Origin: Exiguobacterium undae DSM 14481 | Lineage (GTDB): Bacteria > Bacillota > Bacilli > Exiguobacteriales > Exiguobacteriaceae | Assembly (NCBI RefSeq): GCF_000620805.1 | Contig: NZ_KK211187.1 | Span: forward strand, 2,977,389-3,041,388 | Length of the DNA stretch: 64,000 nucleotides | Direction: 5' to 3' | Shown here: positions 18,097 through 27,102 of the stretch, piece after piece | How the letters are laid out: every line of letters begins with the position of its first letter | How positions within the stretch are numbered: position 1 is the stretch's first letter | The notes under the pieces: generated by a model | The model's input: the letters and a program-made list of their open reading frames with translations, nothing else | Told to the model about the DNA's origin: nothing | Database searches by the model: none | Made by a program: the position numbers and the translations under genes

Positions 18097-18618
18097 ATGG
18101 TTGCCTTTCTACAGTTCTATGCGTTCATTTTTGCTTGTTGTTTTGCGTGGCAAGTCGGACGCCCTTCGTCTTGGTCCCAAAAAGTCACCCGTGCCTTTTT
18201 AACGAGTATCAACAGCTTGTTCATCTTTTTCCGGGCTTCGGTATCGATCTTCCTATTGATTGGACCGCTTCTGCTCGTCTCTTATGTCCTGTTCCCGAAC
18301 TTGATTCAATTCGCAGGTCCCTTGTCAATCATCATCAGTGTTCTTGTCATCGGTCTCCTTGATCGGCTCGTCAGTTTAGTCGTCCTGCCGATTGCACGGT
18401 CATTCTTCCTGAAAAAAAATCGGATGATGCCGCAGTTACTGGAAGCGTCGCTTTACACCCTTTCAATGGCATTGTTGCTCTACCTCAATTTGACGGTTGT
18501 TCCTGGTGTTCAGCTTAGCAGTGCGATGGCTCTGTTCTTTGGGTTTACGATTTATTTTGCCCACTATCTGTTCGCCTTGTTCCGAATTCGTCAGCTGAAG
18601 AAAAAACTATCTTCTTGA
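18097..18618 (+). CDS. Multi-pass membrane protein, unknown function
   Basis: Protein of about 173 residues with four or five hydrophobic segments (LQFYAFIFACCFAW, ASVSIFLLIGPLLLVSYVL, PLSIIISVLVIGLLDRL, LYTLSMALLLYLNL, AMALFFGFTIYFAHYLFALF) and a basic tail RQLKKKLSS. ATG at 18097 is chosen because AAAAGGAG lies 7 nt upstream; a longer in-frame reading from 18016 would overlap the preceding terminator. No family is recognised. It stands alone between two terminators. Confidence 0.7.
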   Translation: MVAFLQFYAFIFACCFAWQVGRPSSWSQKVTRAFLTSINSLFIFFRASVSIFLLIGPLLLVSYVLFPNLIQFAGPLSIIISVLVIGLLDRLVSLVVLPIARSFFLKKNRMMPQLLEASLYTLSMALLLYLNLTVVPGVQLSSAMALFFGFTIYFAHYLFALFRIRQLKKKLSS

Positions 18619-18621
18619 TCT

Positions 18622-18653
18622 AAAAAAGCGCTGAATCGATTCAGCGTTTTTTT
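18622..18653 (+). terminator. Terminator of the membrane protein gene
   Basis: The palindrome GCTGAATCGATTCAGC within AAAAAAGC...GTTTTTTT forms a stem with a T-run on both strands. Confidence 0.8.
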
Positions 18654-18662
18654 AATTAACCA

Positions 18663-18692
18663 TTGACAATGATAATCGTTATCAATTATATT
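18663..18692 (+). promoter_or_regulatory. Promoter of the nitroreductase gene
   Basis: TTGACA (18663-18668) is followed after 17 bp by TTATAT or after 18 bp by TATATT. A Fur box fills the spacer. Confidence 0.7.
18670..18684. promoter_or_regulatory. Fur box
   Basis: TGATAATCGTTATCA matches the Bacillus 7-1-7 Fur box TGATAATnATTATCA at 13 of 14 defined positions. It lies between the -35 and -10, so Fur-Fe(II) would block transcription. Confidence 0.85.
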
Positions 18693-18723
18693 CTAAGAGT
18701 ACTTACGTCAGGAGATGATCACG

Positions 18724-19281
18724 ATGAACGCACGACAACTGATTTTGGAACGTCGCTCGGTTCGTGCCTATACGGATCAGCCCATTCCAAACGAAATGAT
18801 TGAAGAAATTTTAGAAGCTGCCATCTATGCCCCGACGCATAAATTACGTGAGCCGTGGCGGTTCGTCCTGGCAAATGAGGATGGACAAGCACGTTACGTC
18901 GATCAGCTGATGAATTTGCTCGCTGCACGTGGTCAACTCGATCAGAAAACAGACGAGCAACGGCAACTGATGCGTCAGAAATTTGCAGACGTCCCCGTTT
19001 ATCTGACTGTTTTATATGAGGTACAGGGAACGGAAGATCAGCAGATGGAAGATTTACTCGCAACGGCCGCGATGATCCAAAACATTCAACTGCTGGCGAC
19101 TGAACTTGGTTTAGGTTGCTGTTGGAAAAGCGGCAAACATTGGTTTACCGATGGATACGCCGAATTGATCGGAGCAACGGAAACGGAGCGTGTCGCAGGT
19201 GTCATTCAACTCGGCTGGCCTGCCGTGATCCCGCCGCTGAAAAAACGGACGGCTGCCCGTGACAAGTTAACGCACTTCTAA
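18724..19281 (+). CDS. Iron-regulated nitroreductase-family flavoprotein
   Basis: FMN-dependent NAD(P)H oxidoreductase of 185 residues. The N-terminal motif ERRSVRAYTDQPIPNEMIEEILEAAIYAPTHKLREPWRF is the FMN-binding start of the nitroreductase fold; the later LLATAAMIQNIQLLATELGLGCCWKSG block is also typical. ATG at 18724 follows AGGAG at 8 nt; ATG at 18715 overlaps that site and is rejected. The Fur box makes iron-limitation control very likely. Fur-regulated nitroreductases such as S. aureus NtrA are known to help release iron from siderophores, so a similar role is inferred. Confidence 0.88.
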   Translation: MNARQLILERRSVRAYTDQPIPNEMIEEILEAAIYAPTHKLREPWRFVLANEDGQARYVDQLMNLLAARGQLDQKTDEQRQLMRQKFADVPVYLTVLYEVQGTEDQQMEDLLATAAMIQNIQLLATELGLGCCWKSGKHWFTDGYAELIGATETERVAGVIQLGWPAVIPPLKKRTAARDKLTHF

Positions 19282-19339
19282 CCCGGTGCGCATTTTGCGA
19301 GCTACCCCTGCTCGCGCCAATCAAGCCCCATTAAAATCG

Positions 19340-19396
19340 AAGAGTCTACTTTTTCATTCCCTCCCCAAACGGAATCGTAAAAGATAGGCTCTTTTT
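19340..19396 (+). terminator. Probable terminator of the nitroreductase gene
   Basis: AAGAGTCTACTTTT pairs with AAAAGATAGGCTCTT (one wobble, one bulge), with an inner ATTCC/GGAAT stem, and ends in TTTTT. The remainder of the roughly 300-base gap from 19282 to 19579 holds one more terminator and no gene. Confidence 0.6.
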
Positions 19397-19481
19397 GTTG
19401 TCAGAAAGCGTGCGAGACGGCGTAGGTCGATTTACACTTGTTCCTTTAGAAGTCTTTGTGTATCCGCGATTTTTTCAAACT

Positions 19482-19523
19482 AAAAAGCAGGCAGGCGGAT
19501 ATTGAAATCCACCTGCCTGCTTT
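19482..19523 (-). terminator. Terminator of the tar minus-strand operon
   Basis: On the minus strand AAAGCAGGCAGG pairs with CCTGCCTGCTTTTT; GGAT/ATCC extends the stem inward. Confidence 0.85.
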
Positions 19524-19579
19524 GTGAAAAACCGATTTTAAAATCAGCTTGGTTAGAACTTGTTGAAAGATCGTTTTTG

Positions 19580-20785
19580 TCAGACGGTCTTCATTTCTTC
19601 CTGATAAGCCGCATCCGGAAGCGCACCGGTCAGGATATGATCGACGATACGTTTCGTCGCCTGTCCATCTTGATACGTAAAGAATCGGGCCGCGAAGTCT
19701 TCGATTTGTTCCGCTTCGTATTGATTGGTTTTGATCCACGTGATGACATCATCAAACGATGACACGATCGGTCCCGGAACAAAGGATTCATACGGGAAGT
19801 AAAAATCACGTTCTTCCTTGTACGCATTCAAATCGTTGACCAAAAAGATGATCGGTTTTTTCAGCAAGGCAAATTCAAAAATGACGGAAGAATAATCGGT
19901 CACCAAGATATCTGCAATCTGCATCAAGTCGTTGATATCCGGATAATCCGTCATATCGATGATTTGATCAGCAAATTCTGCCGGAACGACAGGACGATTC
20001 AAGACAAACGGATGCATCCGTAACAAAAGAATATGATCAGGTCCGAGCTGGTCCCGGAATTGCTGGAAATTCAGTTCTTGATCATAATGAGCGGTCGTCT
20101 GTCCGTTACCGCGGAACGTCGGTGCCAGCAAAATGAGTTTTTTTGCGCGCCATTCCGGATATTGTGCATACAGCTTGCTCTCAACCTGAAGTTGCCGTTT
20201 TTGATTCAACAGCTGATCCGTCCGCGGAACACCGAGTGGATGAATCCGGCTCGAATCCATTCCAAAGGCTTCGGCAAACGGTGCGATACACGCTTCGCCG
20301 GACACGTAGACCTTTGCGTAGTTGCGGTGAATCGCCACCATCTTCAAGTAATCATCGTCCGGTGAATACGACTTATCGAGCACACTGTAGCCGAATTTCT
20401 TGAAGGCGCCACACGCATGCCACAATTGAACGACTTCGGTTCCTGGACGCAACCGCGAGACGTAGACCGGATAATAGTAGTCATCAATGATGAAATAACG
20501 TGCTGTCGCCAGCTCATAAGTCGCCCGCATCATATGAAAAACATATTTGATCTGACCGAATACATTTTGCGGGAACCGTTTTAATAAAAAGACATACTGA
20601 AAACCGAGTTCCCGGCTTTCCAGTTCGTCATAGACGGCGCGGAAGTTATCGACGAGCTTGTCGGAACGATACGTCGCGAAAACCACTTTTTTGTGTTGGA
20701 GTGGAAAAAATTTCGACACCCAATACGTTAACAAAAGTAGATAATGAACCGTCCGTCGTTGAATCAAACGTAATTTCTGTTTCAT
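19580..20785 (-). CDS. CDP-glycerol/CDP-ribitol phosphotransferase family protein (teichoic acid)
   Basis: Teichoic acid polymerase-like enzyme of 401 residues that transfers glycerol- or ribitol-phosphate from a CDP donor to a growing wall teichoic acid chain at the inner face of the membrane. Family motifs: ATYRSDKLVDNFRAVY, LWHACGAFKKFGYS, APTFRGNG, RMHPF and DYSSVIFEFALL. It is shorter than the TarL-like protein encoded at 22860 because it lacks the N-terminal beta domain. It follows tarJ by 31 nt in the tarI-tarJ operon, so a ribitol-phosphate primase or polymerase role is likely; the exact type cannot be read from sequence. Confidence 0.85.
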   Translation of the reverse strand: MKQKLRLIQRRTVHYLLLLTYWVSKFFPLQHKKVVFATYRSDKLVDNFRAVYDELESRELGFQYVFLLKRFPQNVFGQIKYVFHMMRATYELATARYFIIDDYYYPVYVSRLRPGTEVVQLWHACGAFKKFGYSVLDKSYSPDDDYLKMVAIHRNYAKVYVSGEACIAPFAEAFGMDSSRIHPLGVPRTDQLLNQKRQLQVESKLYAQYPEWRAKKLILLAPTFRGNGQTTAHYDQELNFQQFRDQLGPDHILLLRMHPFVLNRPVVPAEFADQIIDMTDYPDINDLMQIADILVTDYSSVIFEFALLKKPIIFLVNDLNAYKEERDFYFPYESFVPGPIVSSFDDVITWIKTNQYEAEQIEDFAARFFTYQDGQATKRIVDHILTGALPDAAYQEEMKTV

Positions 20786-20816
20786 AAAGCGATCCCTTCT
20801 CTTTCCGGTCTCATCC

Positions 20817-21842
20817 TCACATACACCATTCCATGACAGTTTTCCCGAAACGGTTCGTCAAATCACTCTCAAACGCTTGATGGATATCTTCGATTTGTCG
20901 AATTTGGAAAACACCCGAGACCAAATTCGAGAGGTATGCCGGAATATCCGGATACAGTTGATACAGTTCCATCGTCCGGGCAAAATCAGCCGGTGTACTG
21001 CGGCTTGATCCATACACACGCAATCCTTTTTCAAGAATCATCCGTGTGTTGACCGCAACGGGTTCTTCCGAGACACCAAGCAAGGCCATCGTGCCTTCCG
21101 GGATGATGTAGTCGATCATCTGATTGATCGCATATTGACTGCCGATTCCCCCGACACATTCAAATCCATGATTAAAGGACACGCCTTCCGGAATTTGATC
21201 GATGTGGTACGTCTCGTCCGCAAACGAGAAATAATCCAGTTTCGATTGGGTTTTTCCGAACACAAGTAATTTTGCTTCCGGATACAGTTTCCGCAACATC
21301 AAGGCGGTAATGAATCCAAGATTCCCGTCGCCCCAGACGCCGAATGTTTCCCGGCGGCTGTGTGCAATCTGGTCGAAACGCGTCATCGCATGCACAGAGA
21401 CGCTGACAAGTTCTGTGAATGCCGCGACTTCAGGATCCAAGTCAGCCGGAACGACGACGAGCCGGTCCGGTTTAATGAAGACATAATCCTGCATATACCC
21501 GTCGTATCCGCTCGAACGGAAACGGCTGGTCCGCAAATAATTTTCACCGATGATCTCATCCGTTTCCGATGGCGTGTTCGGTACCATCGCCACTAACGTA
21601 CCGATCGGGAATGTTCCCGATGGATCATGGACTACTTTCCCGATCCCTTCATGAATCATCGCCATCGGCAGCTTTTTCGCCAACACTTCCGCACTGCGGC
21701 TTCCTGTGAAGTATCGCTGATCGGCATGGCAAATGGACAAGTAAGTCGGACGGACGACAACCCGGTCTGAATTGAGTGACCGTTCGTCATACGTCACCTC
21801 GATTTGGCGTGGCGCCACGAGTTGATAGACTTGGTTAATCAT
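20817..21842 (-). CDS. tarJ: Ribulose-5-phosphate reductase TarJ
   Basis: Zinc-dependent alcohol dehydrogenase-type enzyme of 341 residues that reduces ribulose-5-phosphate to ribitol-5-phosphate for CDP-ribitol synthesis. The N-terminus ([18 protein letters not shown]), [23 protein letters not shown] and the nucleotide-binding segment [23 protein letters not shown] match S. aureus TarJ almost residue for residue. Its ATG overlaps the tarI stop by four bases (ATGA), implying translational coupling and the usual TarI-TarJ complex. Confidence 0.95.
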   Translation of the reverse strand: MINQVYQLVAPRQIEVTYDERSLNSDRVVVRPTYLSICHADQRYFTGSRSAEVLAKKLPMAMIHEGIGKVVHDPSGTFPIGTLVAMVPNTPSETDEIIGENYLRTSRFRSSGYDGYMQDYVFIKPDRLVVVPADLDPEVAAFTELVSVSVHAMTRFDQIAHSRRETFGVWGDGNLGFITALMLRKLYPEAKLLVFGKTQSKLDYFSFADETYHIDQIPEGVSFNHGFECVGGIGSQYAINQMIDYIIPEGTMALLGVSEEPVAVNTRMILEKGLRVYGSSRSTPADFARTMELYQLYPDIPAYLSNLVSGVFQIRQIEDIHQAFESDLTNRFGKTVMEWCM

Positions 21843-22552
21843 TGGTGAATCCGCTCCTTCAGAATTGCATTGGCGATCCGCAAGTCATACGGGGTTGTGA
21901 CTTTGATGTTAAACAGTTCACCCGTCACGAGCGCAACATCTTCGCCTTTTAGCAACAAAATTTTACAAGCATCCGTTAAGATGGCACGTTCTTCTGCTGA
22001 CAACGCTTCGTAATGATTTTTGAGTTTCGTGATTTGGAAACTTTGTGGTGTCTGTCCTTGGTACATCTGATCACGAACCGGAATCTCGGAGATGGTTTTC
22101 CCGTCCGTTGAAGCAACGATCGTATCGATGGCCGAGATGACGGTATCGCAAGCCCCGTATTCCAAAGCAGTCGAAATATTTTCTTTGATGATACGGTGTG
22201 TCAAGAAAGGACGGACCGCATCATGCGTGACGATGATGTCTTCATCCGACAATCCATTTTTATCCTCAATCCAATTGATGGCAGCCATGATGGATTCGTT
22301 TCGATCGTTCCCGCCTGCCGTAATGACGATGCGTTGGTCTTTGCCGATATACTTCTCTAAGATATCGCGGGTATAGTTGATCCACGCTGTCGGGGTCACA
22401 ATGATGATCTGATCAAAATCTTCATGTAGTAAAAATTTTTCGACGGTATGGACGAGAATCGGACGTTCTCCAATCGAGAGGAATTGTTTCGGACGATCCA
22501 CGTTCCCCATTCTTGTGCCTTTTCCACCTGCTAAAATTGCTGCATAAATCAT
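21839..22552 (-). CDS. tarI: Ribitol-5-phosphate cytidylyltransferase TarI
   Basis: IspD-like nucleotidyltransferase of about 237 residues making CDP-ribitol from CTP and ribitol-5-phosphate. The CTP-binding motif is [15 protein letters not shown], with the family's [17 protein letters not shown] and [10 protein letters not shown] blocks. The start is unclear: ATG 22552 gives the family-typical N-terminus but has no good ribosome site, TTG 22564 lies close behind GGGATGAG, and ATG 22573 is the longest reading. It is the first gene of the minus-strand tar operon. Confidence 0.92.
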   Translation of the reverse strand: MIYAAILAGGKGTRMGNVDRPKQFLSIGERPILVHTVEKFLLHEDFDQIIIVTPTAWINYTRDILEKYIGKDQRIVITAGGNDRNESIMAAINWIEDKNGLSDEDIIVTHDAVRPFLTHRIIKENISTALEYGACDTVISAIDTIVASTDGKTISEIPVRDQMYQGQTPQSFQITKLKNHYEALSAEERAILTDACKILLLKGEDVALVTGELFNIKVTTPYDLRIANAILKERIHQ

Positions 22553-22703
22553 CTTGTAACGCAAAGGACTCATCCCTAAACGACGGCGCTGTCATGAGTT
22601 CCCCTGCTTCCCTCCCTTGTCAAAAAGAATTTTTTGTTTCCACTTGCCAGCGATGTGGGTATGTCTTCAAATATGGTCTTTTTTTTCGACGATTTTGTTC
22701 ACC

Positions 22704-22743
22704 GAACCAAAAAAAATAGACAAAGTTCTATTTTTTTTGGTTC
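22704..22743. repeat. Perfect 17-bp inverted repeat in the tar divergent region
   Basis: Arms 22704-22720 and 22727-22743 are exact reverse complements around a CAAAGT loop; each contains an eight-base A or T tract flanked by GAACC/GGTTC. It lies between tarI and the TarL-like gene, about 8 bases before a TATAAT on the plus strand. The roughly 300-base region otherwise contains AT-rich promoter-like sequence and no gene. Confidence 0.8.
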
Positions 22744-22750
22744 ATCACGA

Positions 22751-22756
22751 TATAAT
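22751..22756 (+). promoter_or_regulatory. Candidate -10 element for the TarL-like gene
   Basis: A perfect TATAAT stands about 104 bases before the start codon; no consensus -35 is present because the inverted repeat occupies that position. This suggests an activator- or repeat-dependent promoter. Confidence 0.4.
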
Positions 22757-22859
22757 GATGGGTGATTTCTAATATCACTATACTATGTTCATGTTGATTT
22801 TAAAAATCTGTCATTATTGTGTAAATGCATTGTAACCATTTAAGCGAGGAGAGATTGTT

Positions 22860-24626
22860 TTGACAGAAGAAACACAGATGCCGATTTTACAGGCACAGGT
22901 TGATTATCTAGAGCTAGCCGGAACGAAATTCCGCTTTGAAGCACGTCTTTTTGGATTAACTGATTTTCTTCAAGCCGAGCAGTTACTTTTTGAAAATCCA
23001 GCGACTCCCGAACTGACAGAAGACACACAGCCGGAGGATGGATACATCCAGTCCGAAGCCGCAGAGGAGCCGATTCCGCTCGAGCGGGCTGTCATTTTCC
23101 GCAACAAACGAAACAAACGGACGTTTATCCTCCGTTTCCCGTTTGAAGGAGATTGGACAGAAGAAACATTCCGTGGTGAACTTGACCTCAATCACATTAC
23201 TCCGACCGGTCGTCCGTTGCCAATGGGTTATTTTGATGCCTTTTTTGCCATTGTCCAAGGCAAATCGATCTTACATGAAGCACCATTTGGTGATACACGC
23301 GCCTTGATTCCGGTCATCTACCGCGTGGACACAAAACATAGCAACGCTCTGCTCAAACTGGAGTATGAACTGGTCGTCCAGTATTCGGAATACAGTAATA
23401 CTTTAGGTTTCCATTCCCTTAAGCAAGGGGAGACGAAACGTTTTGTCCGATTGATTGAAAAATACAACAAGTCGAAAAAAAATTGGCGGAAACGGGCTTT
23501 TAAATTCCGTCGGTTTACCTTCAAGACGATTTACAATGTGACGAAATGGACGCAACCAATCCAAGACAATAAAGTTATTTTTGCTTCTGATTCAAGAAGT
23601 GATGTCAGCGGGAACTTCGCCTACATCTTGAACGAGATCGAACGACGTGACTTGAACCTCGATGTCAAAACGTTTTTCAAACCGAACCTTCAATCGAGAC
23701 GTGATTGGCGTGATAAATTTACGTTACCATATCATCTCGCGACGGCGAAGACGATCTTAGTGGATGATTTTTATCCGATGATCTATCCGCTTAATATCCG
23801 CAAAGGCAGTGATCTGGTCCAAGTCTGGCATGCCGTCGGCGCCTTTAAGACATTCGGCTACAGCCGTCTCGGAAAACCGGGTGGTCCAAGTGCCAACTCA
23901 CTCAGTCACCGGAACTACACGAAAGCCATCGTCAGCTCGCATCATGTCGCCCGTCATTACGCTGAAGGGTTTGGGCTGCGGGAAGACCAAGTCATCGCAA
24001 CCGGTATTCCGCGAACGGACATGTTCTTTGATCAAGATTACATCGCAGCTGCCAAGGAGCGGATTTATGAAGAATATCCGATCTTTAAAACAAAAAAAGT
24101 CATTATGTTTGCACCGACATTCCGTGGAAACGGCGCAAAGAGCGCACACTACGATTTCAGCCAACTGGACTTGGATGCGCTTTATGAAGCCTTCCACGAG
24201 GACTATGTCTTCGTCTTGAAGATGCACCCGTTCGTCCGTCGACGCCTCGAGATTCCTGAAGTCTACGCCGACTTTTTCCTTGATTTGACCGATCACCGGG
24301 AAATCAACGAGTTGCTGTTCGTTTCTGATATTCTGATCACGGACTATTCGTCCACTTGTTTTGAATTCTCACTGCTCGACCGCCCGATGTTGTTCTTCGC
24401 GTACGACTTGGAAGACTACATCTCAAAACGAGACTTCTATTATGACTTCGAAGAATTTGTTCCGGGTCCAATCGTTCGAACATCCGAAGAATTGATTGAA
24501 CGGATTAAAAACGAAGACTTCGAGATGCAAAACGTCAAAGCATTTGCCGAATACTTCTTTGAACATCAGGACGGGAAGTCAAGCGAGCGCTTCGTCGACC
24601 AAATCATTCTTGGAGAAAACAAATGA
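22860..24626 (+). CDS. TarL-like CDP-ribitol/CDP-glycerol phosphotransferase
   Basis: Long wall teichoic acid polymerase-like protein of 588 residues. The first 200 or so residues form an extra N-terminal beta-rich domain, as in S. aureus TarL/TarK. The catalytic glycerophosphotransferase domain follows: FASDSRSDVSGNFAYI, VWHAVGAFKTFGYSRLG, APTFRGNG, KMHPFVRR and DYSSTCFEFSLLDRP. The start is TTG at 22860, 8 nt after AGGAGA. It overlaps the downstream acyltransferase by ATGA. Placed back-to-back with tarIJ, it is most likely the poly(ribitol-phosphate) polymerase; glycerol specificity cannot be excluded. Confidence 0.85.
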   Translation: MTEETQMPILQAQVDYLELAGTKFRFEARLFGLTDFLQAEQLLFENPATPELTEDTQPEDGYIQSEAAEEPIPLERAVIFRNKRNKRTFILRFPFEGDWTEETFRGELDLNHITPTGRPLPMGYFDAFFAIVQGKSILHEAPFGDTRALIPVIYRVDTKHSNALLKLEYELVVQYSEYSNTLGFHSLKQGETKRFVRLIEKYNKSKKNWRKRAFKFRRFTFKTIYNVTKWTQPIQDNKVIFASDSRSDVSGNFAYILNEIERRDLNLDVKTFFKPNLQSRRDWRDKFTLPYHLATAKTILVDDFYPMIYPLNIRKGSDLVQVWHAVGAFKTFGYSRLGKPGGPSANSLSHRNYTKAIVSSHHVARHYAEGFGLREDQVIATGIPRTDMFFDQDYIAAAKERIYEEYPIFKTKKVIMFAPTFRGNGAKSAHYDFSQLDLDALYEAFHEDYVFVLKMHPFVRRRLEIPEVYADFFLDLTDHREINELLFVSDILITDYSSTCFEFSLLDRPMLFFAYDLEDYISKRDFYYDFEEFVPGPIVRTSEELIERIKNEDFEMQNVKAFAEYFFEHQDGKSSERFVDQIILGENK

Positions 24627-25681
24627 ATCCAACACCAAAACCAGTGACCGCTTCTTATGATCATTGGCTCGGGAACTATAAAGTCTTACTAATTTTCATG
24701 GTCGTTTTTGGTCATCTGATCGAGACGTTCCGTAATCTGGATGGAAATGATTCCGTTCAAGTCGTCTACAACATCATCTATCTGTTGCATATGCCGGCTT
24801 TCATCTTCATGAGCGGTTACTTCTTTAAAGAAGTGCGGCCGAAACGGATCATTTCGTTTGTTGTCCTCTATCTCATCTGGCAATCGATTCATGAAGTGTA
24901 TCTCGCTTATGTCAATGATAAGGGGTTCGACGGTCTCATTGACGGATTGCTTCATCCGCTCGTCCCGAGCTGGACGCTGTGGTATCTGCTCGGAATCATC
25001 ATCTGGCAAATCGTGACGCCCGGTTTCCTGGCATTACGTTATCCGTTGTTGATCAGTGTGGCGTTCGCCTTACTCATCAATGCCAATCCGGGGTCGATCA
25101 CGAACTTCCTGTCACTCCAAAAAGTCGTCAGTTTTTACCCGTTTTTCTTGATGGGTTACCTTGTCAAAACACAGGGATGGCTTGCAACGGGTCTGATCCG
25201 GGAACGCTTGACGTCACCGATCGGTCGATTGACCGGACTGATTGTCTCCGTTTCGATTGCCGTCGCGATGGCCGTGTGGACGAAAAATGGTTTTGATACC
25301 GTCTGGCTGTTTTACCGCGATACGTACGGTGAGTTTGACGTGCCGCTTGTAAAAGGGGCATTGATCCAACTCTTTTTGTACGCGGTCAGTACCGTGATGA
25401 TCTTTTCCGTCCTGATGCTCGTGCCACATCGGTCATTCGGGGAACGATTTGATCAGATCGGAATTCAGACCTTGGCGATTTACTTGTTACACTCGTTCAT
25501 CGTCCGCCTGTTCCGGGATTCTGTTCCGCCATGGATCGTCGAGTCGCCCCTGCTGTTAATCGGCTTATCTTTCTTGCTCGCCCTGTTCTTCGTCTGGATT
25601 TTATCGAGTCGTCCGGTTGTTCGACTGTTTCGACCGTTATTATCACCAAACGTCAACTGGCTGTTCAAGAAAACATCGTAA
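24623..25681 (+). CDS. Acyltransferase-3 family membrane protein
   Basis: Integral membrane acyltransferase of 352 residues with about ten helices. The signature is near the N-terminus: LGNYKVLLIFMVVFGHLIE, with the catalytic-type His in FGH, followed by LLHMPAFIFMSGYFFK. Members O-acylate sugars or envelope polymers. The four-base overlap with the TarL-like gene means it is translated with it, so O-acylation of wall teichoic acid or of a linked sugar is the likely job (inference). A terminator follows. Confidence 0.85.
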   Translation: MNPTPKPVTASYDHWLGNYKVLLIFMVVFGHLIETFRNLDGNDSVQVVYNIIYLLHMPAFIFMSGYFFKEVRPKRIISFVVLYLIWQSIHEVYLAYVNDKGFDGLIDGLLHPLVPSWTLWYLLGIIIWQIVTPGFLALRYPLLISVAFALLINANPGSITNFLSLQKVVSFYPFFLMGYLVKTQGWLATGLIRERLTSPIGRLTGLIVSVSIAVAMAVWTKNGFDTVWLFYRDTYGEFDVPLVKGALIQLFLYAVSTVMIFSVLMLVPHRSFGERFDQIGIQTLAIYLLHSFIVRLFRDSVPPWIVESPLLLIGLSFLLALFFVWILSSRPVVRLFRPLLSPNVNWLFKKTS

Positions 25682-25710
25682 ACTTTTCTTCCCAAAAAGC
25701 ACCTGATACC

Positions 25711-25748
25711 AGGACCAGATCTCGCTTCTTGAGATTTGGTTCTTTTTT
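25711..25748 (+). terminator. Terminator of the TarL-like/acyltransferase operon
   Basis: GGACCAGATCTC pairs with GAGATTTGGTTC around GCTTCTT and is followed by TTTTTT. Confidence 0.82.
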
Positions 25749-25763
25749 GAGGGGGCGATAAAA

Positions 25764-25793
25764 TTGACAGGATCTTTCCCTTGAAACTAAGAT
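25764..25793 (+). promoter_or_regulatory. Promoter of the DHA1 MFS gene
   Basis: TTGACA lies 18 bp before TAAGAT, 56 bases before the likely start codon. A 6-bp inverted repeat, ACGCTT-ACAC-AAGCGT at 25814-25829, sits in the leader. Confidence 0.6.
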
Positions 25794-25848
25794 AGTAGAG
25801 GTTGCCACAATAAACGCTTACACAAGCGTGCAGAAAGAAGGGATCCCC

Positions 25849-27045
25849 TTGCAAGCGGATCAACGTAAAAAATTAACGGTCCTGATGATCAATATGTTCA
25901 TCGCCGTCGGGAGCTTCGGGATCATCATTCCGATTCTGCCCGCTTATCTAGCCTCAATCGGTCAAGGCGGTACCGCCGCCGGTTTGATGATCGCCATCTT
26001 TGCCGGAGCACAGCTCGTCATGTCACCGGTTGCCGGAAAATGGGCTGACCAGTACGGTCGCCGCAAGATGATCATTTACGGTTTGATCGGATTGACCTTA
26101 TCGATGTTCGTCTTTTATTTTTCAAATTCCGTCACCATCCTCTACATCTCACGGGCGATTGGCGGTGTTGGTGCAGCACTGTTGATTCCGGCGATTTTTG
26201 CTTATGTCGCGGATATCACGACGATGGATCAGCGGGCAAAAGGAAACAGTTACGTGTCTGCTGCCATGTCGCTCGGAATCGTCATCGGTCCCGGGATCGG
26301 CGGCTTCCTCGCCGAGTTTGATCTGAAGCTGCCGTTACTTGTTTCGGCACTCGTCTCGCTTCTGGCCGTCTTATTCAGTGTCATCCTTCTTCAAGAAAGT
26401 GACGTTCATGACGCGACGGCGATGGCACCCGACGAAGGGTCGATGTGGAGCAAGCTCGGCGCGTCGTTCCATAAACCGTACTTCGTCCCGCTCGTCATCA
26501 CACTGGTCATGAGTTTTGGTTTGATGGCATATGAGTCCGTTCTTGGTCTGTTCGTCGACAATCAATTTGGCGCCTCTCCAAAAGACATCGCCATCATGGT
26601 GACGTCGACCGGAATCATCAGTGTCATCGCTCAGATTTTCGTCGTCGATAAACTGTCCCGCAGTCTCGGCGAAGGTAAAGTCTTGAACATCTTCCTGTTG
26701 ATTGCGACGCTTGGCTTCTTGTTGTCACTCCTGACAGCAAGTTACGGCGGCTTCTTCGCCGTCACACTCGTCATCTTCCTTGCGACGTCGATCCTGCGTC
26801 CTGTTTTGAACACGATGATTTCAAAACTCGCCGGAAACGAACAAGGATTTGCGATGGGGATGAACAACGCCTACATGAGCATCGGAAACGTCCTCGGTCC
26901 GACACTGGCCGGACTGTTATATGATGTCAACATTCTTTATCCGTTCATGCTCGGACTTGTCTTCTTGGCTGTGACTTTGATTGGTTCTGTCATCTGGCAA
27001 CGCCGCCAATCCCGGCTGATCAAAAAAATCGAACAAACGTCTTAA
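25849..27045 (+). CDS. DHA1-family MFS drug exporter (NorA/BMR-like)
   Basis: Twelve-helix proton-coupled exporter of about 398 residues. Motif A is AGKWADQYGRRKMIIYG in the first inner loop, and the antiporter motif C is GIVIGPGIGGFLAE in helix 5, both typical of DHA1 drug exporters. TTG at 25849 is taken as the start because AGAAGGGAT lies six bases upstream; GTG at 25828 lacks a ribosome site. The gene is single, between a good promoter and a perfect terminator. Substrates are unknown. Confidence 0.88.
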   Translation: MQADQRKKLTVLMINMFIAVGSFGIIIPILPAYLASIGQGGTAAGLMIAIFAGAQLVMSPVAGKWADQYGRRKMIIYGLIGLTLSMFVFYFSNSVTILYISRAIGGVGAALLIPAIFAYVADITTMDQRAKGNSYVSAAMSLGIVIGPGIGGFLAEFDLKLPLLVSALVSLLAVLFSVILLQESDVHDATAMAPDEGSMWSKLGASFHKPYFVPLVITLVMSFGLMAYESVLGLFVDNQFGASPKDIAIMVTSTGIISVIAQIFVVDKLSRSLGEGKVLNIFLLIATLGFLLSLLTASYGGFFAVTLVIFLATSILRPVLNTMISKLAGNEQGFAMGMNNAYMSIGNVLGPTLAGLLYDVNILYPFMLGLVFLAVTLIGSVIWQRRQSRLIKKIEQTS

Positions 27046-27053
27046 TACCAGAC

Positions 27054-27102
27054 AAAAAGCAACTTGCTTCCAGTAGCACATACGGAAGCAAGTTGCTTTT
27101 TT
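27054..27102. terminator. Bidirectional terminator, 18-bp stem
   Basis: AAAAAGCAACTTGCTTCC pairs perfectly with GGAAGCAAGTTGCTTTTT around a 12-nt loop between the convergent MFS and DM13 genes. Confidence 0.9.

Noticed and set aside
22704-22743. Inverted repeat as part of a CRISPR array or IS end
   Set aside because: Only one copy is present, with no spacers, no transposase and no target-site duplication.
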